From positions 17,511,501 through 17,575,500 of the forward strand of contig NC_090291.1 of assembly GCF_037392515.1 (NCBI RefSeq): a stretch of DNA of 64,000 bases, read 5' to 3'. The notes beneath the pieces are model-generated. The model was not told the DNA's origin and ran no database searches. It saw only the letters and a list, made by a program, of their open reading frames with translations. This document shows positions 1-11,346 of the stretch, in pieces. Origin of the DNA: Haliotis asinina (taxonomy: Eukaryota; Mollusca; Gastropoda; Lepetellida; Haliotidae). A program made the translations under genes and the position numbers. Position 1 is the stretch's first letter. The number at the start of each line of letters is the position of its first letter.

Positions 1-1039
1 AGATGTGCCAGTAATTAAATCATCTTTAAGTTGATGAACAGCAGCTTTTGAACCTTTACCTTCAATTCTTTGAACCATGTTCCATGCACAAAGGTGTACG
101 TGAATTAAGTTTAGACACATAGTTCCTCCAATATTGCCGTTTATTTTGTTTGAATGTGCGACGTGCCTTCGCATTGAGTATTTTAAATTTGTTCAAGTTG
201 TGGACAATTGGGTGACGACGGAAATAATTTTCTGCCTTTTTCCTCGCTTTTCTAGCTTGTCTACAGTCTATATTAAACCATGGTTTTCGTACATGTGGAG
301 TCGTAGAGGACTTCGGTATACACTCATCAGCTATTTCATTTAAAATGTCAGCAAAGGTTTGAATGGGATAGGTTATATCACTTAAACAGCCATGTCACAG
401 TTTTGATTTACAAATAGTTTGGAATAAAGACCAGTCAGCTTTCGAAAAGTTCCATCTTGTATGTGATGGAGAAACAGATGGAGTTAGTTCTGAGAGAATA
501 GTTGGGAAGTGATCACTTCCACAAAGGTCATTATGAACAGACCAATCAAATTCATTCAGTAAAATAGAATCTGCGAGAGACAGATCCACAGAAGAATAAG
601 TACCACTTGCAGGATGCAGATATGTACTTGAGTCATTATTAAATATGCACAGATCATTACTGGAAATAAAATCTTCAAGTATTTTGCCTTTAGTATTAGT
701 GTTAGTGCTGCCCCAAAGTGGTTTGTGACCATTTAGATCACCCATAATAACACATGGCTTCGGGAGTTGATTATAGAGTGATTGAAGATCAATCTGTTGA
801 AGTGCAGATGAAGGTGGAATATAGAGAGAGCATAATGTGAATGCAATGCCGAGAGTTAGTCGTACTGCCACAGCTTGAAGTGAAGTTGTTAGTATAACAG
901 GACTGTGAATAACATCCCTCCGTACACGTATAGAAGATCCTCCAGTGGTCCTGTGACTAGAGGGGAAAAACAATGATAGGCTGTAAACTAGCGCAAAGTA
1001 AAATTGTCCGTCTGTTTTAGATACGTTTCTTGCAGACAA
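1..1039 (-). pseudogene. LINE A ORF2, endonuclease part, broken
   Basis: Minus-strand frame 395-1039 encodes most of an AP-endonuclease domain like that of LINE C ORF2. It keeps the GDLNGH motif (catalytic D and N) and the CGSDHFPT motif (terminal D and H). The N-terminal WN and QE motifs are in another frame or replaced, and the start codon is lost. Positions 1-394 continue towards the linker before the reverse transcriptase, which lies outside the window. Frame breaks make it nonfunctional. Family assignment is firm because LINE C gives an intact reference in the same window. Confidence 0.85.
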
Positions 1040-1101
1040 AATACTGATGGTGTTAGATCCTGCACTAATGGCTGCAGTTCATTAAAATTAGTCAGGTTGA
1101 C

Positions 1102-2324
1102 TTATCCTTTAGGTGGATTGATAGGGGATCTACCCCTCACTTTCTTCGAGGGCGACAAGCTATGTGCCCTGGGATAGGAGTTTTCTGACACTTCCATGTC
1201 CTCTAGTGAACCGTATTTGTTATATATCTTGATTGGATTTTCTGAACCCTTTTGAGGTCTGCCACTTTTTTTCAATGATTCTGTTCTTGGTTTATTAATA
1301 TTGTGAACAGTGTTTTTAGAACTGACTTTAGTTCGAGTTTGTTGGTTTGACTGAGATAATGAATGTTCCCTGGATGAAGATGAATCTTGATTAGAAGACT
1401 GTGATGGAATGTCTGGCTGGATAACCACGTTATTTCCAGAGTTCACAGTCTGAGTAGACTGTTCAGGTGTGAGTGGCTGAGGTGTGTTGGTTTTTACCCA
1501 CGTCAAGTCGCTCTGACAATGTATTGAGGAGGTGGGTACTGATAAGGTGTTTACCTGTGGGTTGGTGTCCGAAGATGTCCTGGCAACTGATGCATATGAA
1601 CCACTTGGTGCTGTTGATTCAACGATTTTTTGGTATCTACAAAGCTAATATTTTGGGTAAATTTGATTTTAGTAATTTCCATTTGTTGTTTCCGAATTGG
1701 GCAGTCTTTTGAGAAGGAAGAATGTTTTCCTGTACAGGTTGTGCACTTCTTTATGTTACTAGTACAGTCTTCTGTAACATGGCTAGTTTCACTACAGTGG
1801 CCACATGTTATTGGTTTTGTACAGTTGTTAACACCTTGTCCATATTTTTGACATCTAAAACATCTCAAAGGATTTGGGATATAGATGTCAACGGACATAT
1901 TGCTGTAACCAACCTTGACTGACTTTGTAGGATTCGGTGAAGAGAAAGCAAAGAGGTAGGTATTTGTCTGAATGGCTTCATTATTTTTGCGGGTAGTAAA
2001 ACGCTTGACAAACATTACTCCCTGATCTTTCATTTCAGAAGCAATGTCTAAGTCAGACATATCAGCCAACAGTCGATCCCTGTCTCTGATTATACCTTTA
2101 ATGGTATTTAGTGCTCTATGGGCAGAGACTATCACAGGACCTCCAACAAACATATCCGTAGATAAAAGGTTGATAGCCTGCTGTTTTCTGCTACATTCAA
2201 TTAGAATGGATCCTGAACGCAAGCGTCTGATGTTTTGTAACCCTCCAGCTATTCCATTGATACCTTTAGCAACCGCAAAAGGATTAAGTTTTAAGGGAGT
2301 CTTATCCGGAGTTTCCATTATCAA
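1102..2324 (-). pseudogene. LINE A ORF1 (zinc-knuckle RNA-binding protein), one frameshift
   Basis: Two adjacent minus-strand frames (2324-1551, then 1506-1102) make up one ORF1 protein interrupted by a frameshift or stop near 1510-1550. The first part has an RRM-like region and three CCHC knuckles (starting CFRCQKYG, CGHCSETS and CTTCTGKH). The second part is a Ser/Gln-rich tail ending in a basic SPSKKVRGRSP motif. In this family ORF1 coats the element RNA. The ORF1 of LINE D is broken in the same place, so the lesion predates the duplication. Confidence 0.85.
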
Positions 2325-2329
2325 AAATC

Positions 2330-3040
2330 GTGGCTAATGATCAGTAGAAGCACGTTGTCACTGTTCTCCAACATCATTGAGTGGACGTTTTGTTTTTTTG
2401 GGGGTGTTTGGTATTCCATGTTTAAGACCTATTTGTTCATCACCCGAGCTCCCCGCCCACCACGGAGTATCACTATAACAATGCTAAACACAAGCGGATC
2501 TCCAGCTTTGCAGCACCAAGGATACCCAGGTGATATGCTCCAGCAGAAAAATTAAGAGATTAATGATTCTACCATATTGGCCCATGAGCCACCGCCTTCT
2601 GGCACAGGACTCTAGGCAAAGTTCACGACAAACATATCAAAGTCAAGTCAGATATTGTTCCATGAATAAGAGTGCCAAGACCATAAGTTCAACAATTCCG
2701 AATAAAAATTCTGTGCGGTTGTATATAATCTATGCACAGGGCTTGGCATGACCAGCCGATTGGTTGAATCGGGCCAATTCAACCACCCGTCTAGGTGAAG
2801 TCAGGGCCAAAGTGGTGTGCAAATGGAACACAGTTAAAAGCCCATATTGCCCTCAACCACCAGGATCCCGTCCTCCACCGACACGGGACGCAACCCACGG
2901 CCAACAGGTTGCCCAATTTGGTCGCCTCTTACGACCAGCAATGGGGTGCTGTGGATACATTCTGCCCCGGGTCCACACGGGAGAAGAGCACTTAGCGTTA
3001 CCCAGCACCCACCACGAGGAGGTGGCTCTTCACGGGTGCC
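2330..3040 (-). promoter_or_regulatory. LINE A 5' UTR
   Basis: GC-rich leader between the ORF1 start and the conserved element terminus at 3040. LINEs of this superfamily usually carry an internal promoter in this region; that role is inferred. Positions 2920-2981 match the head of the abalone SINE (compare 40009-40073). Short open frames here are not conserved in reading frame between copies. Confidence 0.6.
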
Positions 3041-3210
3041 ATATCTATATAGAGAAGAATAACAGGAAAATAACAAATAAATATAGAATCCATAAATAAG
3101 CCATCTCTCCAAAAATGGGCGTTGTATAAATGATTATTTTGAATATTTTTCCTAAAAAGAGTAGACAGAATCATCATCAAATCTTGAATGATTACCGCCC
3201 TGCAGCATAA

Positions 3211-3410
3211 GTGGGTGAGTAAGTTAAGTCTTACACCGCACTCAGCAATAGTCCAGTTATATGGCGGCGGTCTGTAATTAATCGAGTCTGGACCAGACAA
3301 TCCAGTGATCAACAATATGAGCATCGATCTGCGCAATCTGGAACCGATGACGTGTCAGCCAAGTCAGCGAGCCTGACCAACCAATCCCGTTAGTGGCCTC
3401 TTACCCTGCA
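3211..3410 (-). repeat. SINE, 5'-truncated
   Basis: Read on the minus strand, it ends in a GAGT-type tail preceded by the conserved 3' hairpin (CCGC/GCGG here). Its body is shared with copies near 20873, 39883, 42233 and 51342. The head with the CCCGGG motif is missing. It lies just outside the LINE A 5' end and is duplicated with it. Confidence 0.75.
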
Positions 3411-4930
3411 GCATAAATATTTACGATATAGGATGAGCAACGGTATTTAAAAAGGTAGATGAAGTTTGTGAGAAGGCATAAGGTCAGAATGATATTCAAC
3501 GTTCACCACTGAGGACAATGTTGACAAAATACCCAATAAATTATCTTATGATCAAAGACTCATCACAAGTCACGTAACCAAAATATTATTCATCACGCTT
3601 GTGAATAATCTTGAACATTTACGCGACTTTGTGGGAATCCTGAACTCTCTGTGACCACGCATACTTCGAATCGGGCAAACTACTGGCAAACAAGGATAAG
3701 TAGAACGCCTACGATAAGTGGGCGGTACCAATCAGTGAACAAGCCCATTTGGTTTGTGAATGGGAGAGAGGATGTAGACTAGATCGCGGACAACCTGTGT
3801 CCCCTTTGCTTGCAAGAACTAGTGCGAGGCACTTATAAATGCTAATACAGGTCAATTGTCAGGTCGGTGCTCAGCTTTGCCCGTGTTTGCCGGTAATTAT
3901 TATTATTTCGACCAACAACACGCACCTTGACATATTTTGGCTATACGAAACTTAACTCAAGATTGTAATCAAAGTGAATTTGAACCTAATCAACTATCAG
4001 CACTGTCAGAGGTATGTATTCACCAAAATGTAGATGAACGTTGGCAATATTTACAGTGATCTATACAACATACTTTTCAGGAGGAGGCAGATTATAAAAC
4101 GTCAAACATATTGGATGTTATTAGAAGAATTTCATAATTGTTCTTGGCCTATTACGCCAGTGTAGAAATTGCGTACTGTTACCGGCGAATTATTTATCGG
4201 GTAATGAAATGGTTTTGCCATGAATACGTGCATTTACCCATCATGTCGATATGGTCATGGATTGGAGAATGTTTTTATTACTTCTTTGAATGTCCATTCT
4301 ATATTGTCCAAGACATAAACTGTTAAAATAACTAGAAAATAGTGTTATCTTACATGACAGTGCAGGTCTCTCTCTCACTCACTGAAAATCAGAATGTTTC
4401 CAAATGTGTGCATATTTTATACCTCTCAAACAAAACGTTTTCTCTGTTAACTCTTTTACATATCTTAGCCCATGTCAGTCACGTTGTTGAAAGATAAATT
4501 GTGTAAATATTGGAAGAGAGCTTTTCAAAGTTGGATAATTTGTGTGCATATAGAACTGTTTCATACTGGGAAATCACCATACATATATTACATTCTTCAA
4601 AACAAATGTGTCTATGGACAGTCATAATGTGGCAATAAAAGTGGGAACAGCATGTCAAAAGTCTTTGAATTTCTTAAACGCGGTTTCATTTATTGGTGTC
4701 AGGTCACTTTGACATGACCTATTGATGTGTGTGTTTGCAATTCGTTGTTGTGCCATGGCTAGCAACACGCAACTGTCATCAATGTACAAATTGTTGTGTA
4801 ACTAGCATGCGTGTATATTTCACCTGAATTTTGAATATGACGTTTCAAACCAATGCATAAACTCTTTCAGAAGCTCTGAAATCTTTATTTGTGATATGTG
4901 TATCAGATCAGCGTCACTAGCAACCAATAG
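3411..4930 (+). repeat. AT-rich block Y, copy 1 (paralog of the alpha-tubulin upstream region)
   Basis: Matches 21074-22590 and 46546-48232 and stops at the same CAACCAATAG word in all three. Only the third copy is followed by the alpha-tubulin promoter and gene. No intact gene is seen. Positions near 4138-4326 hold a degraded reverse-transcriptase tail, better preserved at 47280-47512. Confidence 0.8.
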
Positions 4931-5880
4931 TATGATGGTGTAGTCGCATACGTTATAATTATGAGAACAGTTAAATAATGGTGATTATTTACGTGATCGC
5001 GTACAGGTGATATTGCTAGTATACACAGTTGCTGTGGATAATAAAAGCTTCATAAAATAGATTATAATTTGTGATTGTATTTTCACACACTGTCTTACGT
5101 GCTAGTGCTTAAGTAAGTGATACGCCATAGATGTGCTTACTTTATGCGCGATCGGTAACAACATGTTTATTAACATAACTGATAATTAGATATTTAACAC
5201 TATTAAATAGAGAAAGGATATATAGAGGGTGCTCACCTGTGAGGTACGGAAGATACAACATTAGAGGGATTTTGTGTGAGAATTAATTGTGAATTCAAAT
5301 TGTTATGCGGCAGAGGTGTAAAGCCCGTGATTTTGGTGGTGAGCCAAATATGTGTAGCACGTTCAACTTCCCTACGTAAGACAGTGGAGAAGCAGCATTC
5401 TGCTTGAATGATAGAATTAAAAGGCTGCCGGCGACATATACATATTCATGATACAATCACATTCGTAGAATGGATTCAAAAGTTTCACAATTGTTCGACA
5501 ACTGGATATCATTTTACCAATTTCATGTAGAATGATTGTGGCGTAATTGTTTGAATTAGTACATAGCCTTTCTTTCTACTAATCGTCAAAATATACGATG
5601 CTTCAGACATAAAACTTGAGAGTAATGTTAATACGACAAAGACAGAACATGGCCGTACTAACATTGCCCAAACTAATGACGTCCGGAATAGGTTTTCAGT
5701 ATTGCGTAAATATAATCTGACAGCATCCTTTGATGTCGTGTGTTAAAATATTTGCCGAAAATTATTACATGTGTTTAATATGTCAAACGCACAGACTACT
5801 TTGTTAACACAAGAATATTTTCCTAAGTACTAATGAAGCGGAAATCAGTCGTTAGTTTATATGCATTAACTTTTGTCAAA
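4931..5880 (+). other. AT-rich sequence with no gene recognised
   Basis: About 950 bases repeated almost unchanged at 22591-23549. It has no long open frame, RNA gene or clear repeat family. It ends at the 3' tail of LINE B1. Confidence 0.6.
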
Positions 5881-6388
5881 TGAGTGAGTGAGTTAATATT
5901 TAACGTCACATTGGCAATATTTCAGCCATATCGTGACGAGAACATTTTGATACTGAAATGAAATATGTATACATTATAAAAACCTGTCGTCAAAGGACAG
6001 TGAAACAACTAGAATATCACATTTACAATTAAAACTAGTGTGCAGAGTTAAAACAAATACCACTATTGGGACAATACAACAACTGAAGGTAGATCACCAT
6101 AGTAGGGACCATGGGGACTTACAGTACATGTGCTACCTACATGGACCCCAGATGGATTTACACCATCCCCTCAGCCATTGGCGATTATACTGAAAGTTAG
6201 CCATTATTAAAAACAACAAATATACTACGATTAAAAGTTTGGTCGTACTAAATTTACATAGAATGTTTTGGACTTACGTACCCTCTCAGGAGGACAATAA
6301 TTTTACAATACGTCAACCCCCCACGAGGGCACAGCCACTAACAATATCAGTTATTAATGTAGACTACCAATAATAAAATATTTATCTA

Positions 6389-6417
6389 TACATATGGAAA
6401 TTAATTAAGCAACACCA
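6389..6417 (+). repeat. Left terminal inverted repeat of the Tc1 element
   Basis: Matches the reverse complement of 7976-8004 apart from two bases after TACA and one C/T difference. It is the presumed transposase binding site. Confidence 0.9.
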
Positions 6418-6656
6418 AATTCAAAGACACATAAAAACTTAACAAAGTTTAACGAAGTAATTTTGATGATTGATTATTCAATTTTGATGTATTGACATAC
6501 AGCATGAGCTTTTCATGGGTTGATATGACGCGCGTGAAGCTTGCACAGCGCACGTGCATTGCTTTAACCTCAACTTTCGAAAAATGCACTTTTTCCCTGG
6601 GGTGTTTACAAGCGCAGGTTGTCGATTGCATTCGGTTTTTCATTCATTTCAATGTC

Positions 6657-7682
6657 ATGGCACGTAGGAAATTATCAGAGGCCACTCGTTGGCAAATAAT
6701 CGGCATGAGGAATGCTGGTATGTCTCTAAGACAAATCGGGACTCAAATCGGACGACATCATTCCATAATTTCAAAACTTTTGAAAAAATACCGGGCCACT
6801 AATGAAGTTAAAGACCTGCCTAGACCAGGAAGACCCAGGAAGACCACAGTCCGGGAGGACAGAGCTTTACTGAGACTTGTACGGCGCAGGTCCTTCGACT
6901 CGAGCTCTCGGTTGAGACAGGAGTGGCTTCCAGGGAGACCCATCTCGAACAGGACTGTTCGGAATCGTCTGAAAGCTGCAGGATACCGGGCAAGGAGGCC
7001 AATCAAGCGACCCAGACTGTCTCCAGCCCATAAGGCAGCCCGACTGGCCTGGTGTAATGACCGTTTGCACTGGAACATTGCCTCTTGGAGGAAGGTCCAT
7101 TTCTCAGATGAGAGCCGGTTCTTGCTGCACATGGTGGACGGTCGTACTCGGGTCTGGAGGCAGAGGAACACAGCAATGGCTCCACGGAACATCCAGGAGA
7201 CTGTGGCCTTTGGGGGAGGTTCCGTTATGGTATGGGGGTGCATTTCCATGAACTGCAAGTTGGATATCATTACCATCCGTGGCAACCTTAACGGTGTTCG
7301 TTACCAACAGGAGGTTCTTGACAGGGCTGTGGTACCTCATTTTGAGAACCATCCTCTGGCAACGAGACCCATATTTATGGACGACAATGCTAGACCTCAC
7401 AGGGCGCATGCTGTAAATGATTTTTTGCGGCAAAATGCAATTGACAGAATTCCATGGCCTGCCATGAGCCCTGACCTCAACCCCATTGAACATTTGTGGG
7501 ACTTTATTGGCCGTCGTGTGAGGCAGAGAGACCCACCAGTCCATAATCTCAACGAATTGACGGCTGCCCTGCATGAGGAGTGGAACAGGATCCCCCAGAA
7601 TCAGATCCGGAGACTCATCCAAGGAATGAGGAGGCGTCTGGAATCGGTGGTGCGTGCGCAGGGAGGACACACTAGATATTGA
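6657..7682 (+). CDS. Tc1-type DD34E transposase, intact, 341 aa
   Basis: Cut-and-paste transposase acting on the flanking inverted repeats. The N-terminal part (about residues 1-110) holds two helix-turn-helix DNA-binding segments separated by a GRPR-type hook (PRPGRPRKT). The catalytic core shows HFSDESRF (first Asp), FMDDNARPH (second Asp) and SPDLNPIEHLWD (Glu). Counting gives 34 residues between the second Asp and the Glu, which is the Tc1 spacing. Length and ending are normal for the family. ATG 6657 begins the conserved MARRKLSE start; the frame is open further upstream but without homology. There are no frameshifts or stops. With intact ends and a known empty site, it is a good candidate for recent activity. 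Confidence 0.95.
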   Translation: MARRKLSEATRWQIIGMRNAGMSLRQIGTQIGRHHSIISKLLKKYRATNEVKDLPRPGRPRKTTVREDRALLRLVRRRSFDSSSRLRQEWLPGRPISNRTVRNRLKAAGYRARRPIKRPRLSPAHKAARLAWCNDRLHWNIASWRKVHFSDESRFLLHMVDGRTRVWRQRNTAMAPRNIQETVAFGGGSVMVWGCISMNCKLDIITIRGNLNGVRYQQEVLDRAVVPHFENHPLATRPIFMDDNARPHRAHAVNDFLRQNAIDRIPWPAMSPDLNPIEHLWDFIGRRVRQRDPPVHNLNELTAALHEEWNRIPQNQIRRLIQGMRRRLESVVRAQGGHTRY

Positions 7683-7975
7683 TGAAAGTCGGTGTGCAGA
7701 CTCTCAGATGACTGTTCTTTCTTTCCATGTGACATTTGTGTTAATACACCTGACAACAACGTCTGTGGATGAATAGTAAATTGTGTCCATTTTTTCATGA
7801 ATTTAAGACAGTTTTAAGAATTTGGATTTCGTTGCAATAAAGCAAAGTCTTGATACTTTTTCCCTTTAAGTTGTTTGTCAGAGATCGTCTGTTGAATAAA
7901 AAAGTGTCAAACTATATCAACCCGGCATATTTTGATTGTCAGAACACTTCAAAGTTGCTCCAATAGAAAAAATTG

Positions 7976-8004
7976 GGGTGTTGCTTGATTAATTTCCAGG
8001 TGTA
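7976..8004 (-). repeat. Right terminal inverted repeat of the Tc1 element
   Basis: Inverted counterpart of 6389-6417, followed by the TA duplication at 8005-8006. Confidence 0.9.
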
Positions 8005-8021
8005 TATTTACAGTTCTGATA

Positions 8022-9520
8022 ACAAATCTAATTTTTTTTAAAAATGCAATAATTAAATGAGAGATGGTATTAATAAAAAGGTCCTTCATAGTTCGTGAAT
8101 TAAAATACTGATCCCTTGTGATGGAATACTCAACACAGTCAAGCAGGATATGCTTGACTGTGATTCTTTCATCACAAGGGATGCAGAACGGAGGATCCTC
8201 ACCTTTCAAAAGGTATTCATGAGTATATCGTGTCTGGCCAATACGACATCGCCGCAATCTGGACTGGCAACCCAAGTGGGTATACCCAATATATGGTTTC
8301 ATTGCATGTAATGTATTTACACCCACTTGGGTGTCCCACTTCTTCTGCATCAGATCACGGATGTACGATCTAACGGTAGCTTTATAATCAGTGTAGGGAA
8401 TAAGAAGTGGTGTCACAGATTTGTTGAGTGCTGCCTTAGCAACAAGATCGGCCATTGTGTTACCAGAAATGCCTACGTGGCTGGGTAACCAACAAAAGAC
8501 GATGTCGTATTGCCCAGTAGCAAGATTATTATACAATGCAATAATTTCAAATAAAATTGGATGTTTACAAGAAATATTTTTAAAAGCCTGAAGGCAAGAA
8601 AGAGAGTCGGAATAGATTATATAATGTTTATGTTGAGGGTGTCGTTGAATATATTTAAGAGCCGTTAGTATGGCGTTAGATTCAGAACTGTTGCCTGGTA
8701 ATCTAGAAGCTATTGTTCTGGATCCAATGACCGTGGCACAAACTCATCTGTAAATAAGGCTTTATAATTGCTATATTTATGTTTTGATTGATTATATTCT
8801 TGTCTATATTGCAATTCATTAGATTCTGATTTTTTAATTGTGGTTAATGTTCGAAAAGTTCCATCTCGTAAACGATGGAGAATCAGATGGAGTAATTTCG
8901 GAGATGATAGTTGGGAAGTGTTCATTTCCACAAAGGTCATTATGAACAGATGAATCAAATTCATTGAGGGTAGAATCTGCAAGAGATAAATCTAGAGAAG
9001 AATAAGTTGCAGGGTGCAGATAGGTGCTTGAGTCATCATTAAATATGGACAGATCATTATTTGAAATGAAATCTTCAAGTATTTTGCCTTTAGTATTAGT
9101 GTTAGTACTGCCCCCTAATGGGTCACCCATAATAACACATGGCTTCGGGAGTTGGTCATAGAGTGATTGAAGATCAGTCTGTTCTTGTTTTGAAGAAGGT
9201 GGAATATACAGAGAGCATAGCGTAAATGCTATTCCCAGATTCAGTCGCACAGCAACAGCTTGTAGATTAGTTTTAAGTGTAACAGGGCTGTGAATAACAT
9301 CCCGTCGTATAAGGATAGTGGAACCTCCAGTGGCCCTATCACCTGGAGGGGAAAAATAATGATACGCTTCAAACTGACGTAAACTAAAGTTATCGGTCTG
9401 TTTCAGATACGTCTCTTGCAGACAGAACGCTGATGGTGCTAAATCCTGGATTAACAACTGTATTTCATTAAAATTTGTTCGTAGTCCTCTCCAGTTCCAC
9501 TGCACGATATGCTGAGATGG
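8022..9520 (-). pseudogene. LINE B1 ORF2, deleted for reverse transcriptase
   Basis: Minus-strand remnants homologous to the two ends of LINE C ORF2. The endonuclease part (about 8840-9510) keeps the WN and LQETYL motifs. Its GDLNGH motif is shortened to GDPLGG and its terminal SDH reads NEH, so it should be inactive. At about 8840 it passes straight into the sequence before RNase H, so the RT domain is missing. The RNase H and cysteine-containing C-terminus follow (8022-8820) with frame breaks. The last codons now read into the Tc1 transposon. The same deletion is in LINE B2, so it predates the large duplication. Confidence 0.88.
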
Positions 9521-9527
9521 ACCTATC

Positions 9528-10655
9528 TTAAGCTGGATTAATAGGGGATCTACCCCGTACCTTTTTCGAGGGCGACAAGCTATGTGCCCTAGAATGGACG
9601 TTTTCAGACACGTCCATGTCCTCAAGTGATGCGTATCTGTTAAATAATCTGATCTTATCATCTGACCCCTTTGGGGCCCTGCCATTTTGCTTTTTGACAG
9701 AATCTGGTTTCGGTTTGGGTTTGCTTTTGACAACTGGTTGAACGTCTCTGCTAGACTGAGGCATTTGAAATACCTGAGAAGATGTATCACAAGCAGAAGA
9801 TGGTTCTGATTGGGTTTGGGGTGTGTCAGGAAGCCGTTCCACAGTTTGTGTAGATATTACAGGCGGTAACATCGTAGGAGATTCGTTTTTAAGCCAAGTC
9901 AAGTTCGTTTGACAGCTTGCAGATGACGTGGTTATTGTAGGAGTTTTATCAGACGGTGTTTTTGCAATGGCAGCATACGTTTCCTTAATTTCAGAACTTT
10001 TGTGCGTCAGAGAAACTAATGTTTTGAGTAAATTTGATCTTGTTGATCTCCATATGCTGTTTCTAAACTGGACAATCTTTGGAAAAAGATGAGTGAGCAC
10101 CCGAGCAGTTGGTAAATTTCTTAAAAGTACTCTCGCAATCTTCTGTTGTATGTGTCTTCTCACCACAGTGAGCACACACAACGGACAATGTACAAGTACT
10201 AACATCATGACCAAATTTCTGGCATTTGAAAACACCTCAAAGGATTTGGTATGTAGGTGTCAACGGTCATGTTGAGCATGGGAGCATTAGCAGAAGAAAA
10301 TGAAAACAGGTAAGAGTTCGTTTGAACGGTTTCGTGGTTTTTGCGTGTTGTAAAACGCTTGACGTAAATGACTCCTTGGTCTTTCATTTCCGAAACAATA
10401 TCAAGTTCGGACATGTCAGCGAACAATCGATCTCTGTCTCTAACAACTCCTTTGCTGGTGTGAAGTGATCTGTGAGGAGAGACTGATACCGGAATGTCGA
10501 CGAACAATCAAATTAGTTGCTTGTTGCCTTTTGCTGCTCTCAATGAGCAATGACCCTGAACGCATAAGTCTCTTCACTTCACCAGCAATGCCTTGTATGC
10601 CTTTTTGCACTGCAAAAGGATTCAACTTCAATCGTGTGTTATCTTTAGTCTCCAT
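9528..10655 (-). pseudogene. LINE B1 ORF1, broken
   Basis: Three overlapping minus-strand frames (10655-10440, 10507-10205, 10235-9528) together cover one ORF1. They include METKDNTRLKLNPFAV near the start, the RDRDRLFADMSELD region in the middle, and a Pro/Ser/Thr-rich tail ending SPSKKVRGRSP. At least two frameshifts separate them, one falling in the zinc-knuckle region, so no complete knuckle set remains. It is homologous to LINE C ORF1 (38070-39281) and to LINE A and D ORF1, and is clearly nonfunctional. Confidence 0.82.
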
Positions 10656-10659
10656 TACT

Positions 10660-11346
10660 AAAAAACGTGGCTAGTAGTCAACTGATTTTGGCTGTCTGTG
10701 GTCATCATGATCAGGATCAGTGTCGAGAGGACGTTTCGTTTTCTTTAGGGGAGTTTCATAATCAATGTTTAGTGTTTTAAGATACATCATTCGAGCTCCC
10801 CACTCACCACGGAGTATCATGAAGACGATGCTTAACACAAGTGGGTCTCCAACTTGCAGCACCAAGGATACTCGGATGATATACTCCAGCAGAAAAACCA
10901 AAAGATTAATTCTGCCACCAGATTGGCCCACGAGCCACCGCCGTCTGTGCATAAGACTCTAGGTAGAGTTCATGTTAACAAAATTCAAGTTAAATATTCT
11001 TCTTTAATCCAAGGGCACCAAAACCAAAATATAGACAATTTCAAATCCCATTTTGTGCAATTATATATGCACAGGGCTTAGCATGACCAGCCGATTGGTT
11101 GAACCGGGCCCATTCAACCACCCGTCTAGGTGAAGTCAGGGCCAAAGTAGTGTATTGAGCACCAGGAACACGGTTGCAAGCCCATATTGCCCTCAACCAC
11201 CAGGATCCCGTCCTCCGCCGACACAGGGGCGCAACCCACGGCAAACGGGTTGGTGGACCAAATATTCCCCCGGGTCCACAACGGGGGTGAACGGCTCTTG
11301 GCGTTACCCAGCATCCAGCACGAGGAGGTGGCCGTTCACGGGTGCC
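10660..11346 (-). promoter_or_regulatory. LINE B1 5' UTR
   Basis: GC-rich leader ending at the conserved terminus 11346 and shared with the other LINE copies. Internal promoter function is inferred from family knowledge only. Confidence 0.55.

Larger units (their letters stand above)
1..3040 (-). mobile_element. LINE A (I superfamily), 5' portion, degenerate; 3' half outside the window
   Basis: Minus-strand non-LTR retrotransposon equivalent to LINE D at 17722-20757. From right to left it has a 5' UTR (about 2330-3040), ORF1 with three CCHC knuckles, and an ORF2 that starts with an apurinic endonuclease. The 5' terminus GGCACCCGTG at 3040 is shared by all five copies in the window, so this is a true element end. 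The flank ATATCTATATAG at 3041-3052 is the target-site duplication also found beside LINE D. Frameshifts and stops interrupt both ORFs. Confidence 0.9.
6389..8004 (+). mobile_element. Tc1/mariner (DD34E) transposon, complete
   Basis: A 1616-bp element flanked by TA dinucleotides at 6387-6388 and 8005-8006. Its ends are inverted repeats: left TACATATGGAAATTAATT, right (reverse complement) TACACCTGGAAATTAATC, and both continue AAGCAACACC. Copy 2 has the uninterrupted site TTATCTATTTACAG at 24051-24064, which proves the boundaries and the single TA. One intact transposase gene lies inside. The element sits at the 3' end of the LINE B1 ORF2. Confidence 0.97.
5881..11346 (-). mobile_element. LINE B1 (I superfamily), RT-deleted, interrupted by a Tc1 element
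   Basis: Minus-strand LINE with a GAGT tail at 5881, 3' UTR to 6388, ORF2 remnants at 8022-9520, ORF1 at 9528-10655 and 5' UTR to 11346. The terminus is the shared GGCACCCGTG end. The endonuclease joins the RNase H region directly near 8840, so the whole reverse transcriptase is deleted. The candidate target-site duplications are AACTTTTGTCAAA on the left and AACCTTTCTCAAA on the right, with two mismatches in 13, which suggests an older insertion. Confidence 0.9.

Noticed and set aside
2764-3112. Several overlapping open frames of 70-110 codons in the LINE 5' UTRs (also near 11041-11382, 20442-20829, 27092-27433, 39559-39989)
   Set aside because: GC-rich UTR with few stops; the frames are not maintained between copies.
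6492-6656. N-terminal extension of the Tc1 transposase
   Set aside because: Open frame only; the family-like start is MARRKLSE at 6657.
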